In this document: positions 18,561 through 26,710 of the stretch, in pieces | How the letters are laid out: each line of letters begins with the position of its first letter | Position numbering within the stretch: the first letter of the stretch is position 1 | Assembly: GCA_016869645.1 (NCBI GenBank) | Contig: VGDO01000015.1 | Coordinates: 1 to 52,222 of the forward strand | DNA from: Alphaproteobacteria bacterium | Lineage (GTDB): Bacteria > Pseudomonadota > Alphaproteobacteria > SHVW01 | Length of the DNA: 52,222 nucleotides | Direction of reading: 5' to 3' | Notes under the pieces: model-generated | The model's database searches: none | Seen by the model: only the letters and a program-made list of their open reading frames with translations | What the model was told of the DNA's origin: nothing | Position numbers and translations under genes: made by a program

Positions 18561-19472
18561 TCAGATCGCGTCATCAATTCCCCGCAGGAGTTCGAGCGCC
18601 TGCCTCTCCCCGGCGAGGCCCGGCCGCGACAGCAAATGCTCCAGTCCAACCAGCCCCCGATAGCCGCGCTTATGGATGAAGCGAAGGATGTTCGGGTAGT
18701 TGAGCTCGCCGGTGCCGGGCTCGGCGCGTCCAGGATTGTCGCCAATCTGGAGCGTCGCGATGCCATCCCAGGTGCGCGCCAGATTGTTCAGAACGTCGCC
18801 GTCCATCACCTGGACGTGGAAGACGTCGAAGACGAGCCGGACTGCCGGGCTGTCGACGGCTTTGACAACTCCATAGGCATCGAGCACGTGATGCAGCAGC
18901 CGACCTGGCACGCGCGTCTCGCTGGTCGATTCCAGACAGATGATAACGCCCGCCTTCTCGGCGACCGGCACCAGCTCGCGCAAATTCTCGGCCATCCCGG
19001 CCAGCTCGAGGGCAAGCGGCACGCGCGGATCGCGCCCCGCTGATGTCGTGAGAAAGCGGCCGCCAACGCGCCGTGCCGTGTCAATCGTGCGGCGCAGCTC
19101 GCGGAGCAGGCGCGCGCGCGTCGCGCGATCGCGCGCACCCCAGAGCGGTGGATTGCGCGGCTCGACCATGTTGACGAAGCAGCCCATCTCCATCCCATGG
19201 CGCTCGAGCGCGCGCCCGATCCTGGCCTGCTCGGCGACCGGACGAAGATTGAGATAGTTGTCCTCGATCCCGGCAAAGCCCAGATCGGCGAAGAACTTGA
19301 TCTGGTCAACCGGATCGGCAGAGCCGGCACTTTCGACGAACAGCGGATGTTGCAGATTGGGATAAGCCAGATGCGGGGCGTAACGCAGCTTCCAGGTGCG
19401 GGCAGCGGGGCGCACAAAGTGCCGGCGGACTGCGCGGCGGACAATGCGAGCGGAGCGCTGCGCGGCGGCCAT
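18561..19472 (-). CDS. Sugar-phosphate isomerase/epimerase family protein (TIM barrel, Hyi-like)
   Basis: About 303 residues with the xylose-isomerase-like TIM-barrel pattern of hydroxypyruvate isomerase relatives: RYAPHLAYPN near the start, DPVDQIKFFADLGFAGIEDN, GVIICLESTS, VRLVFDVFHVQVMDGD, IATLQIGDNPGRAEPGTGELNYP and GLVGLEHLLSRPG, with the Glu/Asp/His/Glu residues expected at the metal site. ATG 19472 follows the LysR stop by one base; the true start could be a little inside, because the fold begins about 30 residues in. The substrate is unknown, probably a hydroxy-keto acid or sugar. Confidence 0.83.
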   Translation of the reverse strand: MAAAQRSARIVRRAVRRHFVRPAARTWKLRYAPHLAYPNLQHPLFVESAGSADPVDQIKFFADLGFAGIEDNYLNLRPVAEQARIGRALERHGMEMGCFVNMVEPRNPPLWGARDRATRARLLRELRRTIDTARRVGGRFLTTSAGRDPRVPLALELAGMAENLRELVPVAEKAGVIICLESTSETRVPGRLLHHVLDAYGVVKAVDSPAVRLVFDVFHVQVMDGDVLNNLARTWDGIATLQIGDNPGRAEPGTGELNYPNILRFIHKRGYRGLVGLEHLLSRPGLAGERQALELLRGIDDAI

Positions 19473-19473
19473 G

Positions 19474-20451
19474 TCAGCTTCGCGTCCTCGAGATCTGACG
19501 ACCGTTGCGCGCGCCCCGGCGCGGGCGGGCCGGTTCATCCCGATGACCCCAGCCTTCGCGCGCCAGCTTCGCGACCTCCTCGACCAGCAGACGCTGCAGC
19601 TCGCCGCACGCAAGCGACAGTGGCCGCTGCGCCACCTTGAGCAGCATAAGGGTGGCGGGCAGTTCCAGCTCCGGAATCGGCATGGCCCACAAATCGCCGC
19701 GGACCAGTTCGGCATGGACGGCCGATTTGGGCAGCACCGAATAGCCGAAGCCGCGGATCACCAGCTCCTTGATGACCGCAAGCGATTCGACTTCGGCGCG
19801 GACATAGGGCCGCGCGTCCCGATCGGCGAGCGCCTTCTCCAAGCGCCGGCGCCAACCATAGCCGGTGCTGGTCATCACCAGCGGCATGTCGCACAGCTCC
19901 GCGACGCTCGGCCCTCCGCGGCTCGGGCTCGGCAACCGTCGGGAGCCGATCAGGTACATGCGGTCGGGCAGAAGCGCCATCGTTTCCAGCTGTGGCATCT
20001 CGTCGACGTCGTAGAGCAGCGCCAGGTCGACCTGGCCTTGCCATAGCCACTCGTGGATCGGCGCGGTGTAGCCCTCGCGCATGGACAGTCGCACATCGGG
20101 GTAGAGCTGGCGGAAACGCTCGATGACCTGTGGCACCAGGACTCGCGCGACTGACGGCGGCGCGGCAAAGGACACCTGGCCCGAGGGATAGCGCGCGCGG
20201 GAGGTCGCATCCATGCGCAGCTCGTTGAGCTCGCGCATCACGGAATGAGCGTGCTCCAGCACGGCTCGTCCGGCCTCGGTCAAGGTGACGCCGAGACGGT
20301 GGCGTACCAGGAGCTTGACTTGAAGCTCGTCCTCGAGCCGCCCGATCTGATAGCTGAGCGCGGATTGCGCGACGCGCAGCTCGCTCGCAGCCTTCACGAA
20401 GCCCCCGAGCTGAGCGATCGAGATGAAATAGCGAAGCTGCCGAACGTCCAT
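19474..20451 (-). CDS. LysR-family transcriptional regulator
   Basis: A 325-residue LysR regulator. The winged helix-turn-helix is at 1-60 (MDVRQLRYFISIAQLGGF, then AQSALSYQIGRLEDEL), followed by a periplasmic-binding-like effector domain starting GQVSFAAPPSVARVL. The last ~25 residues are a basic tail. It is encoded between the permease and TIM-barrel genes in the transporter operon. Two copies of a shared operator with a T-N11-A dyad lie before this operon and before the cupin operon, so this is the best candidate for their regulator, with autoregulation likely. Confidence 0.92.
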   Translation of the reverse strand: MDVRQLRYFISIAQLGGFVKAASELRVAQSALSYQIGRLEDELQVKLLVRHRLGVTLTEAGRAVLEHAHSVMRELNELRMDATSRARYPSGQVSFAAPPSVARVLVPQVIERFRQLYPDVRLSMREGYTAPIHEWLWQGQVDLALLYDVDEMPQLETMALLPDRMYLIGSRRLPSPSRGGPSVAELCDMPLVMTSTGYGWRRRLEKALADRDARPYVRAEVESLAVIKELVIRGFGYSVLPKSAVHAELVRGDLWAMPIPELELPATLMLLKVAQRPLSLACGELQRLLVEEVAKLAREGWGHRDEPARPRRGARNGRQISRTRS

Positions 20452-20480
20452 CTCAGCGCCAACCGGTCCTTATGCTGGTC

Positions 20481-20561
20481 GCCCTCATATTTCGCGCTCC
20501 GCGCGACGCCCTCATATTTCGCGCTCCGCGCGACGCCCTCATATTTCGCGCTCCGCGCGAC
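20481..20561 (+). repeat. Three perfect tandem copies of a 27-bp unit
   Basis: Units at 20481-20507, 20508-20534 and 20535-20561 are identical (each starts GCCCTCATATTTCGCG and ends CCGCGCGAC). The third overlaps the 3' end of the permease gene, supplying its last codons (RAEREI, stop). The other two lie in the gap to the LysR gene. Each unit contains GCG-rich complementary segments and could form a small hairpin. Confidence 0.9.
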
Positions 20562-22284
20562 GGGCGGTCATGATCTGGACTGGCACCACCAGCACCATCA
20601 GACCGAGCACGAGGAGCATCGACAGAGCCGCGGCGCCGGGCAGATTGGGATAGTCCCACACCATCCAGATGACCGATGCACCGACCAGGTTGGTTGTGCT
20701 CATCAGCATCAACGGGAAGGTCAGGTCGCGCGCGCTATGCGCGACGAGCCACAGCCAGCAATTCACGATGTGCGGCCACAGCAGCGGGACGATGATGCGA
20801 CGCAGACTGGTCAGCCAGGTGGCGCCGCTGATGATGGCCGCATTCTCGAGCTCGCGGTCGATCTGGACCAGCGCGCTGATCATGCTGCGCGTGCCGAACG
20901 CGACATAGACCGTGATGTGCCCGATCATCAGGATGCCGATCGAGGCGTAAAGCGGTGTCTTCAGGTACAAGAGCAGGATCGCGATCGCCATGACGATAGG
21001 CGGCACCGCGATCGGCGAGAAGGACAAGGTGTCGAGCCATTTGCCGAGCCGCCCCTCGCCGCGCAGCGAATACCAGCTGACCAGCAGCGAAAGCACGATC
21101 ACGGTCGTGGCGCTGACCAGTACGAGCAGCACGGTGTTGACCAGTGCGCGTCGGACGACCGATTCCTCCAGGATGTTCTGATAGGCCTCCAGCGAGACGG
21201 AAAAGAGCTGCGCCAGGGTCGGCACGCGGTAGAAGGGAAACAGGCTCGCCCACAGCAGGTTGAGCATGGGCAGCAGCATGATGAAGAAATAGAGCGCGAC
21301 GGCCGCCGCGGCGACGTAGCGCCACAGGCCGAGCTCCAGCCGGCGCGGACGGAAGCCCTTGCCGCTCACGACACGGAAGCGCTCGCTGATCCGGATGGAG
21401 CGGAAATAACCCCACATCAGCAGCGTCGCCATGACCAGCAGCATGATGCCGAAGGCGGCGGCGAGGCCGTAGTTGGGCAGGCCGCCGACCTCGGGCGAGG
21501 CGAGCGTGTAGATGCGTGTGCTCATGACCGGGATTTGTGCGGTCAGGCCGATCACCAGCGGCAAGTCGAAGGCCTGGATCATGGTCATGACCAGAAACAT
21601 GCCGACCGACAGGATGCCCGGACGCAGCAGCGGCAGAGTGATGTATTGGGTCACCGTGCGACGCGAGGCGCCGAGCACCAGCCCGGCATTCTCCAGCAGA
21701 GGATCCATGTTGCGCAGCAGTCCGCTCAGCATCACGAACGCGGTCGGCGTCAGACCCAGCCCGCTGATCAGAATGAGCGAGGTCATGGTGTAGGGCGTGA
21801 GCGGCGACTCATCGAGTCCGAGCAGCGATTTCAGGAAATTGTTGATCACGCCGTTGCTCGGGTTGATCAGCAGGATCCAGCCATAGCCGAAGACGAGCGG
21901 TGGGATCGCCATCCAGGAGAACATCAGCACGCGCGCGACGGTCCGCCCGGGCATATCGGTCCGCTCGGTCAGCCAGGCGATGCCGATCGCGAGCAGCAGG
22001 GCGAGGACGACACTGCCGCCGGCGTACTTCAGCGTGTTCCAGATCAAGCCGATCGTCGCCGACTGGGCGAACAGGTCGACGTAGTTCGCCCAGCTGAAAT
22101 CGACAGTCTCGAAGGGCAGCTTCCCCTCCGGACTGAAGCTCGTGCACAGCAGAACGAGAAGCGGCCCCGCAACAAGGACCAGCAGAACGATCAACAGGGC
22201 GATCTGCACGCCCTGCTGCATGCGGATGCGCCTCGTGCCGCGCTCGATGCTGGGACCCGCGCCGTCGGCCGCGACGAACGTCAT
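20539..22284 (-). CDS. ABC transporter permease, fused two-module (FbpB-like)
   Basis: A 581-residue inner-membrane protein with two homologous permease modules in one chain, as in iron(III), thiamine and 2-aminoethylphosphonate-type importers. About twelve hydrophobic helices are visible. Each half has an EAA coupling loop: LENAGLVLGASRRTVTQ and LENAAIISGATWLTSLRR. The start overlaps the ATPase stop (ATGA), so the two are coupled. Its last codons are formed by a 27-bp unit repeated twice more after the stop. The substrate is not certain. Confidence 0.92.
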   Translation of the reverse strand: MTFVAADGAGPSIERGTRRIRMQQGVQIALLIVLLVLVAGPLLVLLCTSFSPEGKLPFETVDFSWANYVDLFAQSATIGLIWNTLKYAGGSVVLALLLAIGIAWLTERTDMPGRTVARVLMFSWMAIPPLVFGYGWILLINPSNGVINNFLKSLLGLDESPLTPYTMTSLILISGLGLTPTAFVMLSGLLRNMDPLLENAGLVLGASRRTVTQYITLPLLRPGILSVGMFLVMTMIQAFDLPLVIGLTAQIPVMSTRIYTLASPEVGGLPNYGLAAAFGIMLLVMATLLMWGYFRSIRISERFRVVSGKGFRPRRLELGLWRYVAAAAVALYFFIMLLPMLNLLWASLFPFYRVPTLAQLFSVSLEAYQNILEESVVRRALVNTVLLVLVSATTVIVLSLLVSWYSLRGEGRLGKWLDTLSFSPIAVPPIVMAIAILLLYLKTPLYASIGILMIGHITVYVAFGTRSMISALVQIDRELENAAIISGATWLTSLRRIIVPLLWPHIVNCWLWLVAHSARDLTFPLMLMSTTNLVGASVIWMVWDYPNLPGAAALSMLLVLGLMVLVVPVQIMTARRAEREI

Positions 22285-23408
22285 CGCGCGACCGTCGTGG
22301 CGTCGGGGTCGTCCTCTGCCGTGTGCTCAACCACGGCGCAACGATCGGCCGGCAATTCGAGCCATAGGCTTTGACCGATGCCCGGTTCCAGGTAGACGTC
22401 GAGCATGACGCGCAGCTCGACAGGACCTATGCGGACCTGAGCCTCGAAAGCGTCACCGAGGAAATGCAACGCATCGATGCGCGCCTCGAAAACGTTCGGG
22501 CCGGCCTGCCGGATGGGCAAGGGCCGGATCGCCTGGGGGCGCAACACGACATGGACTTGCGTGCCGACGGCGGCCCTGGACGGCGCGCAGCGCAGAATAC
22601 CGAAGCCGGTCTCGACCTCCGTGGCGGCGCCGCTGGCGACTACCCTGGCCGGGATCAGATTGCTGCGTCCCATGAAGTCGGCGGCAAAAGCCGTGGCCGG
22701 CCGGAGATAGACGTCCCTCGGCGGACCAAGCTGGACCACCCTGCCCGCCCGCATGAGCGCGATCTGGTCCGACATGGACAAGGCCTCGAGCTGGTCGTGG
22801 GTCACGAACACCGTGGTGATGCCGAGCGTCTTGACGAGCTGGCGCAATTCGACGCGCATGGCGTCGCGCAGCTTGGCGTCGAGATTGCTCAGCGGCTCGT
22901 CGAGCAGCAGCAGCGCCGGCTCGTGCACCAGGGCGCGCGCCAACGCGACGCGCTGTTGCTGACCGCCGCTCAGATGCGGCGACGGCCGGTCGGCATAGTC
23001 GGCCAGCTTGACCAGATCGAGCGTGCGCATGACGCGCTGCCGCACGTCGATGTCGTTTCGAGCACGCTCACTGTGCACGAGCGGGAAGGCGACGTTGTCA
23101 AACACCGTCATGTGCGGCCAGATCGCATAGGACTGGAACGTCATGCCGATGTTGCGACGGTTCGCCGGAACCATCAGCCGGCGACGGCTGCAGAAGACGA
23201 TCTCGCCATCCATCTCGATCTCGCCCGAATCGGGCGTCTCGAGACCCGCAATGCATTGCAGCGTCGTGCTCTTGCCGCAGCCGCTCGGCCCCAGCAAGGT
23301 GAAGAACTCGCCCTTCGCCACCGTGAAGGAAACGCCGGAGACGGCATTGACCCCGGCGTTGCCGTGCTTCGTCGCATAACTCTTCGCGAGATCGCGGACC
23401 GCGATCAC
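22281..23408 (-). CDS. ABC transporter ATP-binding protein (PotA/FbpC-like)
   Basis: A 375-residue ATPase with Walker A GPSGCGKSTT, Q-loop MTFQSYAIWPHMTV, signature LSGGQQQR, Walker B LLLLDEPLSNLDAKLR and switch His in VFVTHDQ. A C-terminal TOBE-type domain follows (RVVASGAATEVETGFG, then LRPQAIR), as in spermidine/iron/thiamine importers. The start is GTG 23408. It forms an importer with the fused permease and the upstream binding protein. Confidence 0.93.
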   Translation of the reverse strand: MIAVRDLAKSYATKHGNAGVNAVSGVSFTVAKGEFFTLLGPSGCGKSTTLQCIAGLETPDSGEIEMDGEIVFCSRRRLMVPANRRNIGMTFQSYAIWPHMTVFDNVAFPLVHSERARNDIDVRQRVMRTLDLVKLADYADRPSPHLSGGQQQRVALARALVHEPALLLLDEPLSNLDAKLRDAMRVELRQLVKTLGITTVFVTHDQLEALSMSDQIALMRAGRVVQLGPPRDVYLRPATAFAADFMGRSNLIPARVVASGAATEVETGFGILRCAPSRAAVGTQVHVVLRPQAIRPLPIRQAGPNVFEARIDALHFLGDAFEAQVRIGPVELRVMLDVYLEPGIGQSLWLELPADRCAVVEHTAEDDPDATTVAR

Positions 23409-23459
23409 GTCGCCTCGCGAGAGCGGAGCGTCATCGTGCCGCTTCGCCGGCCACCGGCG

Positions 23460-24566
23460 TCATTGGGCGGTCAAGACCGTCTGCATCTTCTTGCGCAGTT
23501 CGACCAGATCTTCGATCGCCTTGGCAGAAACCGGCTTGGCGACCTTGGCGCCGGTCGCGTCGATCTGTGCCTTGAGCGCCTTGGACAGCTTGGAGTTCGG
23601 GTCTGTGGTGTTGGGCAGCGGCTCGAACGGCTCCGCGACCGGCACGCCCTCCGCAGCGAACCACGCGGCAAACAGCCGCCCGGCATTGACGTGCGGCGCC
23701 TTCTCGATGACGTAGAGGTTGAGCGGCGAGAGCGGAATCACATCAGCGAACAGCTTGAACTTGAGTGGCTCCTTGTTGACCGCCGCGCGCTCGGAGGCGT
23801 GGAAGGACGACACACCCATGGGCGAGGTGCCGGCTGAGACCGCGCGCGCCACGGCGGGCGAGCCGTTCTCCAGGTGAGGTCGGTTCTCCTTCAGCTTTTT
23901 CATCAGCTCGAGCACGGCATCGCCGCCGATCGCATAGGCTGTCTGGTCGAGCGGCGAGTAGATGAACGAGTTGAGCGCGAATTTGCCGCGCCATTTCGGA
24001 TCGGTGAGATCGGTCCAGCGGCTCGGAACATCGGCGTCCTTGATCAGCGTCGGATTCCACACGATGCCCGACACGGCGTCGAAATAGTGCAGCGACAGGC
24101 CCTTCAATTCGGGAACGTCGTCGTACATCGCCGCCTTGATGCCCGGCATCTCCTTGCCGAACACCTCGACCCACGGATAGGGCTTGATGACGCCGGCATT
24201 GGCCATGAGGATCACGCCGTCGGCCGACTCGCCGCCCATCACGTCGACCGTCACTGCATTGGCCGCCGCTTCCGCGATGACGCGGCCGCGACCGCGCGTG
24301 GCATTAATTCCGAGGAACTCGGCCTTGATGTTGAGGCCGAAGCGTTTGTTGAACGCGTCGAACAACGCGCGATAGGTCTTCTGCTCGCCGGGGCTCGATG
24401 CCCACACGATCAGCTCGCCTTCCTTGCGCGCGCCATCCAGCACCTGCTGGAAGGTCGGCGTAGATTGGGCGTGGGATTGCTCGCTGGGCAAAAGAACTGC
24501 CGCCACAAGGGCAGCCGCAGACACAAAGCGGCGAGCCGCGACGCGTGGGCCACTGTTGCGCATCAT
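23460..24566 (-). CDS. Periplasmic ABC substrate-binding protein (iron/thiamine-type family)
   Basis: A 368-residue secreted binding protein. The signal peptide is about 1-32 (RRFVSAAALVAAVLL, then SHAQ). The mature part begins with FQQVLDGARKEGELIVWASSPGEQK, as in the FbpA-like cluster; SRWTDLTDPKWRGKFAL is also typical. A run of Tyr ligands for Fe(III) is not obvious, so an organic or phosphonate ligand is as likely. ATG 24566 has GGGAGG five bases upstream. A LysR-type operator lies 81-95 bp upstream. First gene of the transporter operon. Confidence 0.9.
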   Translation of the reverse strand: MMRNSGPRVAARRFVSAAALVAAVLLPSEQSHAQSTPTFQQVLDGARKEGELIVWASSPGEQKTYRALFDAFNKRFGLNIKAEFLGINATRGRGRVIAEAAANAVTVDVMGGESADGVILMANAGVIKPYPWVEVFGKEMPGIKAAMYDDVPELKGLSLHYFDAVSGIVWNPTLIKDADVPSRWTDLTDPKWRGKFALNSFIYSPLDQTAYAIGGDAVLELMKKLKENRPHLENGSPAVARAVSAGTSPMGVSSFHASERAAVNKEPLKFKLFADVIPLSPLNLYVIEKAPHVNAGRLFAAWFAAEGVPVAEPFEPLPNTTDPNSKLSKALKAQIDATGAKVAKPVSAKAIEDLVELRKKMQTVLTAQ

Positions 24567-24595
24567 GATTTCCTCCCGACCGAGATTTCGACGCC

Positions 24596-24601
24596 AGCCT
24601 A
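24596..24601 (-). promoter_or_regulatory. Putative -10 element of the transporter operon
   Basis: TAGGCT on the minus strand, 30 bp before ATG 24566, with no recognisable -35. It is 45 bp from the LysR dyad, against 44 bp for TAGGAT before the cupin gene. Confidence 0.45.
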
Positions 24602-24624
24602 GTGACGCCATTCAGACGGCTGCA

Positions 24625-24664
24625 ATTCAATTTTTCGCTGCGAGCAATCGAAATTTGCGATGCC
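24625..24664 (-). promoter_or_regulatory. LysR-type operator block upstream of the transporter operon
   Basis: A 40-bp block, 31 of 40 identical to 17517-17556. It holds ATCGA-N5-GCGAT at 24647-24661 (T-N11-A), centred about 65 bp upstream of the inferred transcription start, the classic LysR recognition-site position. Confidence 0.65.
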
Positions 24665-24750
24665 TAGCACATCGCGGCACAGCGAAGCACGACACTACTG
24701 CCATTTGCTAGTCGGCTGTGATCCGATCGCAATTGTCGCAGGCCGACGCC

Positions 24751-26088
24751 CTATTGCAGCAAGCCGGCATCGCGCACCGCGCGCATGGCCTCGAAGGCTG
24801 CAGCGCGGGTCTTCGCGATGTCATCCTCCGTATGGACGGTCGAGACATACCATTTCGAGTGGACGTAGACGCCGCGCTTCATCATCTCCAGGCAAAACTG
24901 CCTGGCGGCGCCCTGGCTGGAGCGCGCATAGCTTGCGAAGTCGCGCACAGGGTGCTCAACGAAGACCGGCGCGGCGTAGGCCGGGGCGCCGATCATGGTG
25001 AAGGGGATCGACAGGCGGCGCGCGCAGTCGCGCAGCTGCTCCGCGATGGCGGCGCCGATCGCGTGCAATTTGGCCGGACCGTTTTCCTCGATCAGGACGT
25101 CGGTCATGGCCAAACCCGCAGCGGCCGACAGCGGATTACCGTTGAGCGTACCGCTGAGATAGATTGAGCGGCCATCGTCCCTGCGCCCCGGCAAGCTGAG
25201 CTCGAGCACGTCGCGGCGTCCGGCGACGGCAGCCATCGGCAGACCGCCACCGATGATCTTGCCAAGCGCGCACAGATCAGGCGTGACCCCGAAGGCCTCC
25301 TGCGCTCCGCCGAGGGCAAGGCGAAAGCCGCTCACCACCTCATCGAAGATCAACAGCGCGCCCGTGCGATCGCAGAGCGCGCGAAGCCCGGCGAGGAACC
25401 CCGGTTCGGGCATGATCGCCCTTTGGATGGGCTCGATCAGGATCGCGGCCACGTCCGGTCCTTCGACTTCCATCAGCCGAGTGACCGCTTCGAGGTCGTT
25501 GAACGGCACCACCAGCACCGTCTTGCTCAGCTCCGGTGGAATGCCCGCCGAATTCGCTTTGCGCTCGACCGTGTTTGCTCCATCCCCGGCGCTCAGGCCA
25601 TGCTGCACATAGTCGTGGTGCCCGTGATACGCGCCCTCGAACTTCACGATCTTCGTCCGACCGGTGAACGCACGCGCAAGCCGCAAGGCATAGAAGGTCG
25701 CCTGGGCGCCGTCGCCCACGAACTTCACCGCCTCGGCGCAGGGAACATGCTCGACGATGCGCGACGCCAGCCGAAGCGCAGGCTCGTTCATGGAGTAGAA
25801 ATGCGTGCCCGCCAATGCTTGCCGTTGAATCGCCTCGACCACGCGCGGATGCGCATGGCCGAGCACGAGTGGGCCGGAGCCGAGGACGTAGTCGACGAAT
25901 TCTCGTCCATCAGTCGACCACATGCGCGCGCCTGCGCCATGCGTCGCGACGAAGGCCAGATCGGGCGGATATCCGACCGAGCCGAACACACCGCCGGGAA
26001 TGTGGGCGTCAGGCGAGTCCGGAGAAACCAAAAGCCTCGTCTTTTGCGGTCGTTTCCCCTTAGCCGCTGGTGCGCACCACGCCGCCAC
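24751..26088 (-). CDS. Class III PLP aminotransferase (glutamate-1-semialdehyde aminomutase-like)
   Basis: About 445 residues, fold type I. Visible motifs: PLVLGHAHPRVVEAI near the N-terminus, GDGAQATFYALRLARA (phosphate site), GAYHGHHDY, ILIEPIQR, IFDEVVSGFR (PLP-pyridine Asp), and the Schiff-base Lys in ALGKIIGGGLPM. GSA aminomutases make 5-aminolevulinate, but the catabolic setting here suggests an omega-aminotransferase or related enzyme. The start is uncertain: GTG 26088 overlaps the tlpA stop by 29 bases; TTG 26031 would begin just before the conserved SPDSPDAHIPGG. It lies upstream of the transporter operon. Confidence 0.87.
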   Translation of the reverse strand: MAAWCAPAAKGKRPQKTRLLVSPDSPDAHIPGGVFGSVGYPPDLAFVATHGAGARMWSTDGREFVDYVLGSGPLVLGHAHPRVVEAIQRQALAGTHFYSMNEPALRLASRIVEHVPCAEAVKFVGDGAQATFYALRLARAFTGRTKIVKFEGAYHGHHDYVQHGLSAGDGANTVERKANSAGIPPELSKTVLVVPFNDLEAVTRLMEVEGPDVAAILIEPIQRAIMPEPGFLAGLRALCDRTGALLIFDEVVSGFRLALGGAQEAFGVTPDLCALGKIIGGGLPMAAVAGRRDVLELSLPGRRDDGRSIYLSGTLNGNPLSAAAGLAMTDVLIEENGPAKLHAIGAAIAEQLRDCARRLSIPFTMIGAPAYAAPVFVEHPVRDFASYARSSQGAARQFCLEMMKRGVYVHSKWYVSTVHTEDDIAKTRAAAFEAMRAVRDAGLLQ

Positions 26089-26710
26089 TGGCGGGCGGCG
26101 CTGGCGGCGGGCTCGGAGACCGGGGCGCGATATCGGGCGCGACGGCGGGTTGCGCCATGAAGTGGCGGATCAGCGCCTCGGCTTCGGGCGAATCCCACTC
26201 GGCTGCGCCGACATAGGCGCCGACGGCGCGGCCCTCCCGGTCGATCAACATGGTCGTGGGTAGTCCCTTGATGCCGATCGCACGGGCGAAAGTGCCCCGT
26301 GCATCGATGTAGATGTCGATGTTCGCCGTGCCGAGCTTCTTGAGGAAGGGCTCGACGACCGCCACCCCGCCGCGGTCCTCCGAGATGGCGACCAGGGCGA
26401 AGTCCTGGCCGGCCAGTCGGCGCGCCAGGCGATCGAGCGCGGGCATCTCCTTGACGCAGGGGACGCACCAAGTCGCCCAGAAATTTACCAGCACGACCTT
26501 GCCGCGAAATGCCGCAAGCGTGATCTCCTTGCCTGCCGCGTCCTCGAAGCTCTGTTCCGGTGTTGGCCGCGGCGGGTCGATCAGGCTAAATTCGCGCATC
26601 GCGCCCTTGAGCGCGGGGGCAGGGGTCCGTTCGGCCGCGTCCGCCACGTCCACCGATGCGGCCAGCAACGACCCGACAAGGACGGCCGCAAGGGCCGAGA
26701 ACCAGCGCAT
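26060..26710 (-). CDS. TlpA-type thiol:disulfide oxidoreductase
   Basis: A 216-residue exported thioredoxin-fold protein. A signal peptide or anchor covers about 1-25 ([17 protein letters not shown]), and the redox motif is C82-V-P-C85 in [10 protein letters not shown]. The cis-Pro region is [15 protein letters not shown]. It probably reduces or oxidises periplasmic cysteines. ATG 26710 is preferred because it gives a clean signal peptide; ATG 26764 would add 18 residues overlapping argH. Its start codon shares the sequence CATG with the divergent argH start. The C-terminus ends in a Pro-rich tail. Confidence 0.88.
   Translation of the reverse strand: MRWFSALAAVLVGSLLAASVDVADAAERTPAPALKGAMREFSLIDPPRPTPEQSFEDAAGKEITLAAFRGKVVLVNFWATWCVPCVKEMPALDRLARRLAGQDFALVAISEDRGGVAVVEPFLKKLGTANIDIYIDARGTFARAIGIKGLPTTMLIDREGRAVGAYVGAAEWDSPEAEALIRHFMAQPAVAPDIAPRSPSPPPAPPASGGVVRTSG

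Noticed and set aside
20245..22374. 709-codon plus-strand frame over the permease and LysR genes
   Set aside because: Composition is dominated by His, Gln, Asp and Arg, with no fold; the antisense permease has clear membrane helices and EAA loops.
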